Positions 35,206-44,495 are shown, numbered from the stretch's first letter. The stretch: DNA of 64,000 nt from DATAES01 sp036493595 (GCA_036493595.1 DASXPN010000123.1:1-64000); one strand, 5' to 3'. The notes: a model not told the origin generated them from the letters alone. Numbers and translations are program-made.

Positions 35206-36309
35206 ATGAGATTCGCCTTGTTCTACGAGATCCCGGTGGCGCGTCCATGGGGACCGGACAGCGAGCGGCAGGCCTACCTCGACACCATCGACCAGGTCGT
35301 GGCGGGCGAGCGAGCCGGCTTCGACGCCATTTGGACGGTCGAGCATCACTTCCTCGAGGAGTACTCGCACTGCTCGAACCCCGAAGTGTTGTACGGCGCG
35401 ATCGCGGCGAAGACCGAACGGATCCGCATCGGCTACGGCGTCCGACTGATGCCCAAGCCCTACAACCATCCGGTCCGCACGGCCGAATCGGTGGCGGTGC
35501 TCGATCTCATCTCCGGTGGCAGGGTCGACTTCGGCACCGGGCGGTCGTCGACCCGCGCCGAGCTCGAGGGGTTCGGCATCGACCCGCACGCGACCCGCGG
35601 CATGTGGCGCGAGGCGATCGAGCACGTCGTCGGTTGTTGGACCAACGACGAGTACGAGTTCAGCGGTGAGCACTGGCAGATGCCCAAGCGGCGCGTGCTG
35701 CCGAAGCCGATGCAGAAGCCGCATCCGCCGTTGTGGGGCGCGACGTCGAGCGCCGACGGCCATCGCCAAGTCGGCGAGCTCGGCCTCGGGCTCTGCTCGT
35801 TCGCGGTGGGCGTACCGCCCGAGCACGTGAAGTCCCAGATCGACATCTACCGCGAGGGCATCTCGCGCTGCACCGCCCCCATCGGTGCGTACGTCCACGA
35901 CGAAGCGGCGACGTTCACGATGGTGTTGTGCGCGCCGACCCGCGAGGAGGCGTGGGAGAGCGCGCGTGAGTCCTTCGAGTGGTACCCCAAGAAGGGTGCC
36001 CGCCTGATCGGCTCGGTGGCGGACTGGATGGCCGAGACGCAGCAGGACCTCGGCAACTACGCGTACGCGGCCGATATGAAGAAGGTCAACGACGAAGGGT
36101 CGCTCGACCTGCTGAGCCTCGAGTACCTCGCGGAGTCAGGCGCGTCGGCGGTCGGTACGCCCGACGACTGCATCGAGGCGTGCCGGCGCTACGAGGAAGC
36201 CGGGGTCGATCTGCTGCTGTGTCTCGTGAACCCGTACAAGATCCCTCACGACACGGTCATGCAGACGATCGACCTCATGGGAACGCACGTCATCCCCGAG
36301 TTCCACTGA
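35206..36309 (+). CDS. LLM-class flavin-dependent oxidoreductase (luciferase-like)
   Basis: A 367-residue TIM-barrel protein of the bacterial luciferase superfamily: MRFALFYEIPVARPWG and WTVEHHFLEEYSHCSNPE at the N-terminus, 'DFGTGRSSTRAELEGFGID' in the middle, KPMQKPHPPLWGAT later. This pattern is typical of long alkanal-monooxygenase-like enzymes that use FMNH2 or F420H2. The substrate is unknown. It is near a second LLM gene and an alcohol dehydrogenase, which may together act on small organic substrates. Confidence 0.88.
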   Translation: MRFALFYEIPVARPWGPDSERQAYLDTIDQVVAGERAGFDAIWTVEHHFLEEYSHCSNPEVLYGAIAAKTERIRIGYGVRLMPKPYNHPVRTAESVAVLDLISGGRVDFGTGRSSTRAELEGFGIDPHATRGMWREAIEHVVGCWTNDEYEFSGEHWQMPKRRVLPKPMQKPHPPLWGATSSADGHRQVGELGLGLCSFAVGVPPEHVKSQIDIYREGISRCTAPIGAYVHDEAATFTMVLCAPTREEAWESARESFEWYPKKGARLIGSVADWMAETQQDLGNYAYAADMKKVNDEGSLDLLSLEYLAESGASAVGTPDDCIEACRRYEEAGVDLLLCLVNPYKIPHDTVMQTIDLMGTHVIPEFH

Positions 36310-36322
36310 CCGGCGCGCCGCT

Positions 36323-37210
36323 TCAAAGCGATCGAGCGGGCTCGACGAGCTCCGTGGCCATCTGGTCAAGGGTGGACAGCAGCCCGTCGCGGTCGAATGC
36401 GAACACGAGCGCGATGACGCGGTCGACACCGAGGTCGCGGTAGCGCGCCAGCGCGTCTCGGTCGACGCCCTTGAAGTAGGGGCAGATGCTGATCTCGACG
36501 TCGTCGCGTGACCGACCTCGTTCCTCGAGCAACTCGTCGAGCCGCGCCAGCGCGGGCGTCACCTCTTCGGGCGTGCGATTGAACCCGTACCAGCCTTGGC
36601 CGACGTCGGCGACGCGGCGCAGCGCGGCCGTCGACTCGCCGCCGACATGGATGGGAGGGTGCGGCTTCTGCACCGGCTTCGGGTAGAAGCCGCACGGGGG
36701 AAGGTCGTAGAACTCGCCCTGGTACGAGGAGACCTCTTGGGTCCACAGCGCCTGCATCACCTCGAGGTGCTCCCGAGCGCGGGCACCGCGTTGGTCGAAC
36801 GGCATGGCGACGGCATCGAACTCCTCGCGCAGCCAGCCGATGCCGACACCGAAATCCACCCGGCCACCCGACAGCACGTCGACGTCGACCACTTGCTTCG
36901 CGGTGTACACGGGGTTGCGCTGCGCCACGAGGCAGATGCCGGTGCCGAGTCGCAGCGTGTCCGTGACGGCTGCGAGATAGGCGAGCGCGGTCAAGGGCTC
37001 GAGGAGACCGGTGTCGCCTCCACCGGGGAAGCGCCCGTTGTCCGCGTACGGGTATTGGCTCTCGTACTCATCGAACATCACGACGTGCTCGGCCACCCAA
37101 ACCGACTCGAAGCCACGCTCTTCGAGCGCGGGACCGAGCGTGCGCACGAAGTCCGCGTTGGCGTTGAGGTTGCCGATGGGAACGAAGGCACCGATCTTCA
37201 TCGGCGGCAC
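36323..37210 (-). CDS. LLM-class F420-dependent oxidoreductase
   Basis: A 295-residue LLM enzyme with the typical short F420-dependent form: KIGAFVPIGNLNAN at the start, GTGICLVAQRNPVYTAKQ and 'VDFGVGIGWLREEF' in the core, and KPVQKPHPPIHVGG. A start at 37201 (MKIGA) is as likely as 37210 (MPPMKIGA). F420 dependence is inferred from family features; no other F420 gene is in the window except the PPOX protein. The substrate is unknown. Confidence 0.85.
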   Translation of the reverse strand: MPPMKIGAFVPIGNLNANADFVRTLGPALEERGFESVWVAEHVVMFDEYESQYPYADNGRFPGGGDTGLLEPLTALAYLAAVTDTLRLGTGICLVAQRNPVYTAKQVVDVDVLSGGRVDFGVGIGWLREEFDAVAMPFDQRGARAREHLEVMQALWTQEVSSYQGEFYDLPPCGFYPKPVQKPHPPIHVGGESTAALRRVADVGQGWYGFNRTPEEVTPALARLDELLEERGRSRDDVEISICPYFKGVDRDALARYRDLGVDRVIALVFAFDRDGLLSTLDQMATELVEPARSL

Positions 37211-37254
37211 CGTACCGGTTCAGGGCGTGCGTCGATCAGGCCCGAGGGCCAGCG

Positions 37255-38331
37255 TCACACGATGACGCTGCGGATCACCTCGCCGGCCTCCATGGCGCGG
37301 AACGCGTCGTTGACCTCGTCGAGCGCGATACGTCGCGAGACCATCGACTCGATGTCGAGCCGGCCGGTCTCGACGAGGTCGACGAGCTTCGGGAAGTCAC
37401 GCCGCACCTGGGCCGATCCGTACAAGCAGCCGAGGAGCTTCTTCTCGTCGTAGAAGAGTTGCATCGCCGAGAACGTGACCGTGTCCTCGATGCGGGGCAT
37501 ACCGACGACGATGACCGTCCCGCCGCGGCGGGCCGTGTTGTACGCCTGGAGGATGGTGGAGGACAGGCCGATGACCTCGAAGGCGTAGTCGGCTCCCCTA
37601 CCGCCGGTGGCCGCCTTCACCTGCTCGACCGGGTCGCCTTGCGCGGGGTCGACCAGATCGGTGGCGCCGAGTTGCTCGGCGGTCTTGCGCTTCAGCTCGA
37701 CGGGGTCGACGGCGAAGATCCGCGACGCGCCGGCGATGCGGGCGCCTTGGATCACCGACTGACCGACACCACCGCATCCGATCACTGCCACTGTCGAACC
37801 GGGCTCGATCTTCGCGGTCATGAGTGCGGCGCCGACGCCGGTCGTCACACCACAGCCGATGAGGGCGAGTTGCTCGCTCGGCAGGTCGGTCTCGACCTTC
37901 ACCAGCGACGCCTCGTGTGAGGTCATCACGTCGGAGAACGTGCCGAGCCCGGTCATGCCGAACACATTCGAGCCGTCACTCCTCGTGCCGCGTGGCGCGA
38001 TCATCATCCCGCCGGATTGCTGGCAGAGATTCGACTGATGGTGCAGGCAGTACCAACAGTCGCCGCAGGCGGGGATGAACGACGCGATCACCCGATCGCC
38101 CTTGTGGACCCGGGTGACCTCCGCGCCGACCTCGAGCACCGTGCCCGAACCCTCGTGGCCGAGGATCAGCGGTACCGGCATGGGCACCCCGCCGTTCTGC
38201 ACGGTCAGGTCCGAGTGGCACACGCCGCTGGCGTCGATCTGCACCCTGACGTCACGCGGGCCGAGCGGCGGTTCGCTCAGCTCCTCGATGACCAGTGGCT
38301 CGTTGTACGCGGTCAGGATCGCAGCCCGCAT
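37255..38331 (-). CDS. Zinc-dependent alcohol dehydrogenase
   Basis: A 358-residue medium-chain dehydrogenase. The catalytic zinc site (CHSD, then GHEG and a later Cys) and the structural zinc site (CGDCWYCLHHQSNLC, four cysteines) are both visible. The NAD-binding motif VIGCGGVGQSVIQG is near residue 185. The long N-terminal domain and zinc pattern fit the NDMA-dependent/class III-like actinobacterial alcohol dehydrogenases that oxidise alcohols or formaldehyde adducts. Substrate not determinable. Confidence 0.9.
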   Translation of the reverse strand: MRAAILTAYNEPLVIEELSEPPLGPRDVRVQIDASGVCHSDLTVQNGGVPMPVPLILGHEGSGTVLEVGAEVTRVHKGDRVIASFIPACGDCWYCLHHQSNLCQQSGGMMIAPRGTRSDGSNVFGMTGLGTFSDVMTSHEASLVKVETDLPSEQLALIGCGVTTGVGAALMTAKIEPGSTVAVIGCGGVGQSVIQGARIAGASRIFAVDPVELKRKTAEQLGATDLVDPAQGDPVEQVKAATGGRGADYAFEVIGLSSTILQAYNTARRGGTVIVVGMPRIEDTVTFSAMQLFYDEKKLLGCLYGSAQVRRDFPKLVDLVETGRLDIESMVSRRIALDEVNDAFRAMEAGEVIRSVIV

Positions 38332-38386
38332 GGCCGCCCCTCCTTGTGGTCCTTGGGACCACCCAGCGTAGATGGGCGGCGGCCGG

Positions 38387-39751
38387 TTACGCGACGTGCG
38401 CGGACCCGCCGCCCGCCCGCTTCACCTCGTAGAGCGCGTCGTCCGCCGTCGCCAGCAACTCGGTCGCGCTGGCGTCGGGACGGGTGAGGGCGATGCCCAC
38501 CGAGATGCCGAGCATCACCTCGTCGCCCGCGGCCGCGAACGGCTCGTGCACGGCGGCGAGAAGTCGATCGGCGACGTGGCGAGCGGCGGGCCCGTCGGGG
38601 ACGTTGCGGAGCAACACGGTGAACTCGTCACCGCCGATGCGGGCCAACTCGTCACCGGTGCGCAAGCAGAGGCGCAGTCGGTCGGCCACGTCGACCAGCA
38701 CCGCGTCACCAACTTGGTGACCGTAGGTGTCGTTGACCGCCTTGAACCCGTCGAGGTCGCAGAAGGCCACGGCCAAGTCGCGTTCGCCGATGGCGAGCGC
38801 GTGCGCGAGGCGACCACGGAACTCGGCGCGATTGGCGACGCCGGTCAGCGCGTCGTGTCCCGCGAGATGGCGAAGCCGTTGGTGCTCTGCGGTGCGCACC
38901 AGCGCGAGCTGCACGAACCGTCCGCAGCGCTCGAACGCGTGCCGGTGACCGGCGAGCGGCGCGCACAGGTCGGTGCGCCATGCCGAGATGACGGCAGGGG
39001 CGACATCGGGCCCACGCGGCACGGTCACCGTCCAGCACGTTTGCAGCCCCGAGCCGAACGCCACCATCTGTGCTTCATGATCGAGGTCGGCGACGAAGTA
39101 GTGCAGCGCCGTCCCTGTGGCGGCCGTCTCACACCATGGACCCCGATCAGCGGGCAGCTGGTCCACTGCCAGCCCGAAACCAGCGGCTCTGGCGAAGGCA
39201 GTTCCGTCGAAGCCGTAGTGCACGACGACGCCCTGGACCTCCAAGATCCCGGCGATCGCACGGCTGAGCGCGTCGAGTGCGTCGTCGAGCGGTTCGTCGG
39301 CCAAGAGCAGGCTGAGGAAGTCCTCGATGTGGTGTTGCGCGTTCCACGGTCGCAAGCGCATCGCGATGGCGTTGACCCCGGGCACGTCCAGCAGCGGCAT
39401 GGCGCCGATCTCGACCCAGGTGGTGGAACCGTCGGGACGCACGACCTCGAACACCATCGGGACACCCTGGCCCGAGCGGTCGACTTCCTCGATCTCTGCC
39501 ACGGAGGCAATCGCCCGTTCGATCTCGTCCGGCGCCAGGAACTCGATCATGTTGCGGCCGACCAACTGGTCGGGTCGCCACCCGAGCACCCTGTCGATCG
39601 ATCCGCTGGCGTAGCGCACGGTGCCATCGAGATCGATGACCACGAACGGATGGGCCGTCATGTCGATGATCATGCGGAAGGTCTCATCCGGCAGCTCGCC
39701 CGCGCCGACCGGCACGATCGGGCCAACAGGATCGAGTGGTGGTTGAAGCAT
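38387..39751 (-). CDS. PAS-GGDEF diguanylate cyclase
   Basis: A 454-residue protein: an N-terminal PAS domain (residues 20-140, PFVVIDLDGTVRYASGSIDR), a GAF-like middle (about 140-275), and a C-terminal GGDEF domain with RIGGDEFTVLL near residue 385. The inhibitory I-site RTGD lies five residues before GGDEF, so product feedback is expected. It has no EAL domain and no membrane helix. It should synthesise c-di-GMP. It is divergent from the Mo-hydroxylase operon, with a palindrome between them. Confidence 0.92.
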   Translation of the reverse strand: MLQPPLDPVGPIVPVGAGELPDETFRMIIDMTAHPFVVIDLDGTVRYASGSIDRVLGWRPDQLVGRNMIEFLAPDEIERAIASVAEIEEVDRSGQGVPMVFEVVRPDGSTTWVEIGAMPLLDVPGVNAIAMRLRPWNAQHHIEDFLSLLLADEPLDDALDALSRAIAGILEVQGVVVHYGFDGTAFARAAGFGLAVDQLPADRGPWCETAATGTALHYFVADLDHEAQMVAFGSGLQTCWTVTVPRGPDVAPAVISAWRTDLCAPLAGHRHAFERCGRFVQLALVRTAEHQRLRHLAGHDALTGVANRAEFRGRLAHALAIGERDLAVAFCDLDGFKAVNDTYGHQVGDAVLVDVADRLRLCLRTGDELARIGGDEFTVLLRNVPDGPAARHVADRLLAAVHEPFAAAGDEVMLGISVGIALTRPDASATELLATADDALYEVKRAGGGSAHVA

Positions 39752-39793
39752 CGCAGAACCTGCATCCGCCGGGGCACTGACGGCACCAGATTA

Positions 39794-39818
39794 CGAACAT
39801 CGTGGGCCCGAATGTTCG
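39794..39818. promoter_or_regulatory. Inverted repeat between cyclase and Mo-hydroxylase operons
   Basis: Perfect 7-base arms CGAACAT (39794-39800) and ATGTTCG (39812-39818) flank an 11-base spacer with an internal GGGCCC. The spacing (arms 18 bases apart centre to centre) suggests an operator for a dimeric regulator; it is too wide for LexA. It is between two divergent genes and could control either. Confidence 0.4.
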
Positions 39819-39916
39819 CACCGCCGTCGCAATATGTCGCCTACGCGCAAGCAAGATGCTTCTGAGCGCGAAAGGATGGCCCTCATCGTCAGGACCCACG
39901 GGGGAAAGGGGAAGCC

Positions 39917-40381
39917 ATGAGGGTGTCCATCGCGGTCAACGGTGTGGCGACCGAGAGCGACGTGGAGCCACGGCTGCTGCTCGTCCACTACATCAGGGAC
40001 GTCGTGGGACTCACCGGCACCAACGTCGGTTGCGATACGTCGTCGTGTGGCGCATGCACGATCCATCTCGACGGCGAGTCGGTGAAGTCATGCACCGTCC
40101 TCGCCGTACAGGCCGACGGCGGCTCGGTCACAACCATCGAAGGCCTCGCCACCAACGGCGAGCTGCACCCGATGCAGGAGGCGTTCCGCGAGAACCACGG
40201 CCTGCAGTGCGGGTTCTGCACGCCCGGCATGGTGATGGCGGCCGTGTCACTCGTCGAGGAGGGCAGGGTCACCGACGAGGCGTCAGTGCGCGAGGGCCTC
40301 GAGGGCAACCTGTGCCGCTGCACCGGTTATCACAACATCGTGAAGGCGGTGCTGGCCGCGGCTCAAGGAGCCAAGACATGA
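39917..40381 (+). CDS. Molybdenum hydroxylase small (2Fe-2S) subunit, CoxS-like
   Basis: A 154-residue two-cluster iron-sulfur protein: the plant ferredoxin-type cysteines Cys39, Cys44, Cys47 and Cys59 (GCDTSSCGAC) and the second cluster Cys98, Cys101, Cys133 and Cys135 (CGFCTPGM, CRCTG). It passes electrons from the molybdenum site to FAD in xanthine-dehydrogenase-type enzymes. A ribosome site GGGGAAAGGGG lies just upstream. The stop overlaps the large subunit start (ATGA). Confidence 0.95.
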   Translation: MRVSIAVNGVATESDVEPRLLLVHYIRDVVGLTGTNVGCDTSSCGACTIHLDGESVKSCTVLAVQADGGSVTTIEGLATNGELHPMQEAFRENHGLQCGFCTPGMVMAAVSLVEEGRVTDEASVREGLEGNLCRCTGYHNIVKAVLAAAQGAKT

Positions 40382-42732
40382 GCCCGGTCGTCGGCACGCC
40401 GGTCCTGCGCAAGGAGGATCCCCGGCTGCTGACCGGTGAAGCCCGCTACGTGGACGATCTCGTCATCGCGGGCGCCCGCTACCTCGGCATGGTCCGCAGC
40501 ACCGAAGCGCACGCGGAGGTGTCGTCGATCGACGCGGGCCCGGCGCTCGCCGTGCCCGGTGTCGAAGCGGTGTTCACCGGCGCCGACCTGCAGGATGCAT
40601 GGGCCGCGCCGATGCCGTGCGCGTGGCCGGTCACGGCGGACATGAAGAACCCCGCGCACCTGCCGGTCGCGGTCGGCAAGGCGTGTTACACGGGTGACAT
40701 CGTCGCGGTCGTCGTCGCGACCTCGCGGTACGCCGCGGCCGACGGTGCCGAAGCGGTTGTCGTCGACTACAAGCCGCTGCCCGCGGTCGTCGACATCGAG
40801 GACGCCGCCACTGATCGCGTGGTGATCCACGAGTCGGCCGGCACGAACGCGTCGTACACGTGGGCGCTCGTGCCGGATCCCGACGCGGTCGAGCGGGCGT
40901 TCGCGTCCGCAGTGCACACCGTGCAGGAGCGTTACGTCCAGCAACGGCTGATCCCCGAGGCGATGGAGCCACGCGGTGTCGCGGTCGTGCCGCAGCCGAT
41001 CGGCGGTGACCTCATCGTGTATTCCTCGACGCAGATCCCGCACATCCTCAAGGTGATGCTCGCCGTCACGACGGGCGTCCCCGAGCACAAGCTGCGCGTC
41101 GTCGCGCCCGCGGTTGGCGGCGGGTTCGGCTCGAAGCTCAACGTGTACGCGGAAGAGCTCATCGCACTCGCGATCGCCCGCAAGCTCAACGTGCCGACCC
41201 GGTGGACGGAGGATCGCACCGAGAACGCGGTCGCCACCGTGCAAGGCCGCGGACAGATCCAGCACATCGAGCTCGCCGCGGATGCCGACGGCAAGATCAC
41301 TGCGGTCCGGGTGAAGTTGCTGGCGGACATGGGCGCGTACCTCCAGCTGGTCACGCCCGGTATCCCGTTGCTCGGCGCCTTCTTGTACCACGGCGTGTAC
41401 GACGTGCCCGCGTACTCGTTCGAGTGCACCGGCGTGTTCACGAACAAGACCCCGACGGATGCGTATCGCGGCGCCGGCCGGCCCGAAGCGACCTACGCCA
41501 TCGAGCGAGCCATCGACGCGCTCGCCGCGCAGGTGGGCGTCGGGACCGACGAGATCCGTCGCCGCAACTACATCAAGCCCGATCAGTTCCCGTACGCGTC
41601 CCCCGCCGGATTGATGTTCGACTCGGGCGACTACGAGCCATCGCTCGACCGCGCTCTCGAGCTCATCGGATACGAGGGACTGCGCAAGGAGCAGGCCGAC
41701 CGCAGGGCGAGCGGCTCGACGAAGCACCTCGGCATCGGCATATCCACCTACGTGGAGATGTGCGGCCTCGCGCCATCGCGGGTCCTCGCGTCACTCAACT
41801 ACAGCGCCGGCGGCTGGGAGGCGGCCACCGTCCGCCTGCTGCCGACCGGCAAGGCGCAAGTGGTCACCGGCGCCACCCCTCACGGCCAAGGGCACGAGAC
41901 GAGTTGGTCGATGCTCGTCGCCGACCGGCTCGGCATCGACATCGACGACATCGAGGTGCTGCACAGCGACACCGCGCTGTCCCCGATCGGCATGGACACC
42001 TACGGCTCGCGCTCGCTGTCCGTCGGCGGTGTCGCCATCGAGATGGCCGCGCAGAAGGTGCTCGACAAGGCCCGGATCATCGCCGCGCATCAGATGGAGG
42101 CGAACGAGGACGATCTCGAGTTCGTCGACGGTGAGTTCCGCGTGCGGGGCACGCCCACGAAGGCGATGCCGATCCAGGCGATCGCGTTCGAGGCGTTCAC
42201 CGCGCACAACCTGCCCGACGACATCGAGCCCAACTTGTCCGAGTCGGTGACCTACGACCCGCCGAACTTCACGTTCCCCTTCGGCACCCACGTCGCGGTC
42301 GTCGAGATCGACGAGGACACCGGCCACGTCGCTTTGGTCGACTATGCCGCCGTCGACGACTGCGGCAACCAGGTCAACCCGCTCATCGTCTCGGGCCAAC
42401 TGCACGGCGGCATCGTCCAGGGCGTCGCCCAGGCGCTGTGGGAAGAGGCCGTGTACGACGACGAGGGTCAGCTGCGCAACGCGACGCTGATCGACTACCT
42501 CGTGCCGTCCGCAGCCGAGTTGCCGAGCTTCAAGCTCGATCACACCGTGACGCCGTCGCCCACCAACCCGCTCGGCGTGAAGGGCATCGGCGAAGCGGGC
42601 ACCATCGGGTCGACACCGGCGGTCATGAACGCGGTGGTCGACGCGCTGTCCCCCTTCGGCATCACCGACGTGGCGATGCCCGCTTCACCCCAACGGCTGT
42701 GGTCGCTCATCCAGGAGGCGAAGACGCGATGA
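40378..42732 (+). CDS. Molybdenum hydroxylase large subunit, form II CoxL-like
   Basis: The 784-residue molybdopterin subunit. The family motifs are AVGGGFGSK near residue 247 and AYRGAGR at 362-368. Form I aerobic CO dehydrogenase has AYxCSFR with a copper-bound cysteine at the matching place; this protein has no cysteine there, so it is form II. Form II enzymes have unproven CO activity and probably hydroxylate other substrates (purines, aldehydes or aromatic rings). Subunits are coupled by ATGA overlaps at both ends. Confidence 0.93.
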   Translation: MSPVVGTPVLRKEDPRLLTGEARYVDDLVIAGARYLGMVRSTEAHAEVSSIDAGPALAVPGVEAVFTGADLQDAWAAPMPCAWPVTADMKNPAHLPVAVGKACYTGDIVAVVVATSRYAAADGAEAVVVDYKPLPAVVDIEDAATDRVVIHESAGTNASYTWALVPDPDAVERAFASAVHTVQERYVQQRLIPEAMEPRGVAVVPQPIGGDLIVYSSTQIPHILKVMLAVTTGVPEHKLRVVAPAVGGGFGSKLNVYAEELIALAIARKLNVPTRWTEDRTENAVATVQGRGQIQHIELAADADGKITAVRVKLLADMGAYLQLVTPGIPLLGAFLYHGVYDVPAYSFECTGVFTNKTPTDAYRGAGRPEATYAIERAIDALAAQVGVGTDEIRRRNYIKPDQFPYASPAGLMFDSGDYEPSLDRALELIGYEGLRKEQADRRASGSTKHLGIGISTYVEMCGLAPSRVLASLNYSAGGWEAATVRLLPTGKAQVVTGATPHGQGHETSWSMLVADRLGIDIDDIEVLHSDTALSPIGMDTYGSRSLSVGGVAIEMAAQKVLDKARIIAAHQMEANEDDLEFVDGEFRVRGTPTKAMPIQAIAFEAFTAHNLPDDIEPNLSESVTYDPPNFTFPFGTHVAVVEIDEDTGHVALVDYAAVDDCGNQVNPLIVSGQLHGGIVQGVAQALWEEAVYDDEGQLRNATLIDYLVPSAAELPSFKLDHTVTPSPTNPLGVKGIGEAGTIGSTPAVMNAVVDALSPFGITDVAMPASPQRLWSLIQEAKTR

Positions 42733-43550
42733 TCCCTGCCAGCTTCGACTACGTGCGGGCCGACACCCCCGATCACGCCGTACAGCTGCTCGGCGAGCAC
42801 GGCGACGACGCCAAGCTGCTCGCCGGCGGTCACTCGTTGCTACCGCTGATGAAGCTGCGACTAGCGACACCTTCGGTGCTCGTGGACGTGGGCCGCCTGC
42901 GCGATCTGTCGTACATCAACGATGCGGGCGACCACGTTGCCATCGGTGCACTCACCCGCCATCAGGATCTCGAGCTCTCCGACCTGCTCGGCGCGCAGGT
43001 TCCCCTGCTACGGCACGCGGCAGGACAGGTGGGCGATCCCCAGGTCCGCCATCGCGGCACCATCGGTGGTTCGATTGCCCACGGCGATCCCGCCTCCGAC
43101 CTCCCCGCCGTGCTCCTGGCGCTGCGGGCCACGCTCGTCGCGCAGGGGCCGAACGGGACGCGTGAGATCGCGGTCGACGACTTCTTCACCGGCTTCCTCG
43201 AGACCGCGCTGGCACCCGACGAGCTCCTCACGGAGATCCGCGTGCCCAAGGCGCCTGGCGCCGGTTGGTCGTTCCAGAAGTTCAACCGGCGCGCGCAGGA
43301 CTGGGCGATCGTCGGAGTGGCATGCGTGCGCAACGGCACCACGGGCATCGGTTTGGTCAACCTCGGTTCGACGCCGTTGCGGGCGGCCGCTTCCGAACAA
43401 GCCATCGGCTCGGGCGCGTCGATCGAAGATGCGGCCGCGGTCGCGGACGAGGGCACCGATCCCCCGTCCGACCTCAACGCCACCCCCGAGTACCGCCGTC
43501 ACCTCGCGCACGTCCTCGTGCGAAGGGCGCTCGAACAAGCCGGAGGCTGA
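42729..43550 (+). CDS. Molybdenum hydroxylase medium (FAD) subunit, CoxM-like
   Basis: A 273-residue FAD-binding subunit with the PCMH motifs LLAGGHSLLPLMKLRLA near residue 32 and 'HRGTIGGSIAHGDPASDLP' near residue 105. It receives electrons from the Fe-S subunit and passes them to an acceptor. The operon order S-L-M differs from the M-S-L of form I CO dehydrogenases. No maturation genes (CoxD, CoxE, CoxG) or Mo-cofactor chaperone lie next to it. Confidence 0.93.
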   Translation: MIPASFDYVRADTPDHAVQLLGEHGDDAKLLAGGHSLLPLMKLRLATPSVLVDVGRLRDLSYINDAGDHVAIGALTRHQDLELSDLLGAQVPLLRHAAGQVGDPQVRHRGTIGGSIAHGDPASDLPAVLLALRATLVAQGPNGTREIAVDDFFTGFLETALAPDELLTEIRVPKAPGAGWSFQKFNRRAQDWAIVGVACVRNGTTGIGLVNLGSTPLRAAASEQAIGSGASIEDAAAVADEGTDPPSDLNATPEYRRHLAHVLVRRALEQAGG

Positions 43551-43557
43551 CGCCCGA

Positions 43558-43591
43558 GCCGAACGCCGCCACCGGGGCCGAACGCCGCCAC
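43558..43591. repeat. Two 15-base direct repeats in intergenic space
   Basis: GCCGAACGCCGCCAC occurs at 43558-43572 and again at 43577-43591 with a 19-base period, just after the Mo-hydroxylase operon. It could be a slippage product or a pair of protein-binding half sites. Confidence 0.7.
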
Positions 43592-43605
43592 AAGATGCGA
43601 CGCAT

Positions 43606-43640
43606 GGGCGATGTGTCATCCCGTCGATGACAGGACGCCC
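43606..43640. terminator. Hairpin between convergent coxM-like and uppP genes
   Basis: GGGCG (43606-43610) pairs with CGCCC (43636-43640) and TGTCAT (43614-43619) pairs with ATGACA (43627-43632), separated by a short inner bulge and a 7-base loop. It sits between convergent stops and could terminate both genes. There is no T-run. Confidence 0.45.
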
Positions 43641-43655
43641 AAGCGTTTGCGGTTT

Positions 43656-44495
43656 TCAGATGGTGCCCGACGCGACGAGAGCGATGGCGAGCGCGGCAAC
43701 GACGATGCGGTACCAGCCGAAGATGGCGAGGTCGTGGCGGCGCAGGTAGCCGACCATCAACTTGATCGACACGATGGCGGCCCCGAAAGCGACGACGAGC
43801 CCGAGCAACGGCACGGCGATGCCGAACGTGTCGATCATGAGCTTGCCGTTCTTCAGTCCCTCGTACGCGGTCGCCGCACCCAGGGTGACGAAGCCGAGCA
43901 GGAAGCTGAACTCGATGGCCGCTTCCATCGACAGTCCGAGCAGCAGCGCGGCGACGATGGTGACGAGGCTGCGGCTCGTTCCCGGCCACAACGCGAGGAT
44001 CTGCGCGGCGCCGATGATCATGGCGTCGCGTGACGTGATCGATTCGAGCGCTCGCCCGCCCTTGGGGCCGACGAGCCCGCGGCGGCTCAGCACGATCACC
44101 GCGACACCGCCCACCACCCACGCGATCACCACCGGCCCGACACCGAAGAGCACGTCCTTGACGATCTTCTCGGACACCAGACCGACGACCGCGGCGGGCA
44201 CGAAGGCGATGGCGATTGCTTTGAGCAACCGGCGGCCTTGATCGCTTCGTCCGAGCAGGCCTTCGACCATCACCCAGAGGCGACGCCGGAACAGCAGGAC
44301 GACCGCGAGGATGGCGCCGAACTGGATCGCGATCTCGTAGCTCTTCAACGCGTCGCCGACGGTGCCACTGTCCGGCAGGTCCATGATGCGCGACGCCACC
44401 AGCAAGTGACCCGTCGAGCTGATCGGCAGGTACTCGGTGAGACCCTCGACCAGCCCGAGCACGACCGCCTGCGCGGCGCTGAGGGGTGAGCTCAC
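43656..44495 (-). CDS. uppP: Undecaprenyl-diphosphatase
   Basis: A 279-residue, multi-helix membrane phosphatase of the UppP/BacA family. The active-site motif EGLTEYLPISSTGHLLV follows a short N-terminus, and the second motif LWPGTSRSLVTI is present. It recycles undecaprenyl diphosphate to the monophosphate carrier used for peptidoglycan and glycan assembly at the outer face of the membrane. GTG start at 44495. The tRNA-Leu gene lies 40 bases upstream on the same strand. Confidence 0.95.
   Translation of the reverse strand: MSSPLSAAQAVVLGLVEGLTEYLPISSTGHLLVASRIMDLPDSGTVGDALKSYEIAIQFGAILAVVLLFRRRLWVMVEGLLGRSDQGRRLLKAIAIAFVPAAVVGLVSEKIVKDVLFGVGPVVIAWVVGGVAVIVLSRRGLVGPKGGRALESITSRDAMIIGAAQILALWPGTSRSLVTIVAALLLGLSMEAAIEFSFLLGFVTLGAATAYEGLKNGKLMIDTFGIAVPLLGLVVAFGAAIVSIKLMVGYLRRHDLAIFGWYRIVVAALAIALVASGTI

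Noticed and set aside
39794..39818. A second LexA box
   Set aside because: The arms resemble CGAAC/GTTCG but are spaced by 15 bases instead of 4, which LexA would not bind.
38372..39865. A 497-residue plus-strand frame opposite the GGDEF gene
   Set aside because: Its opposite strand encodes a clear PAS-GGDEF protein; the frame has no domain and no ribosome site.
40378..42732. True aerobic CO dehydrogenase (coxL form I)
   Set aside because: The AYxCSFR active-site motif is replaced by AYRGAGR and the operon order is not that of form I.
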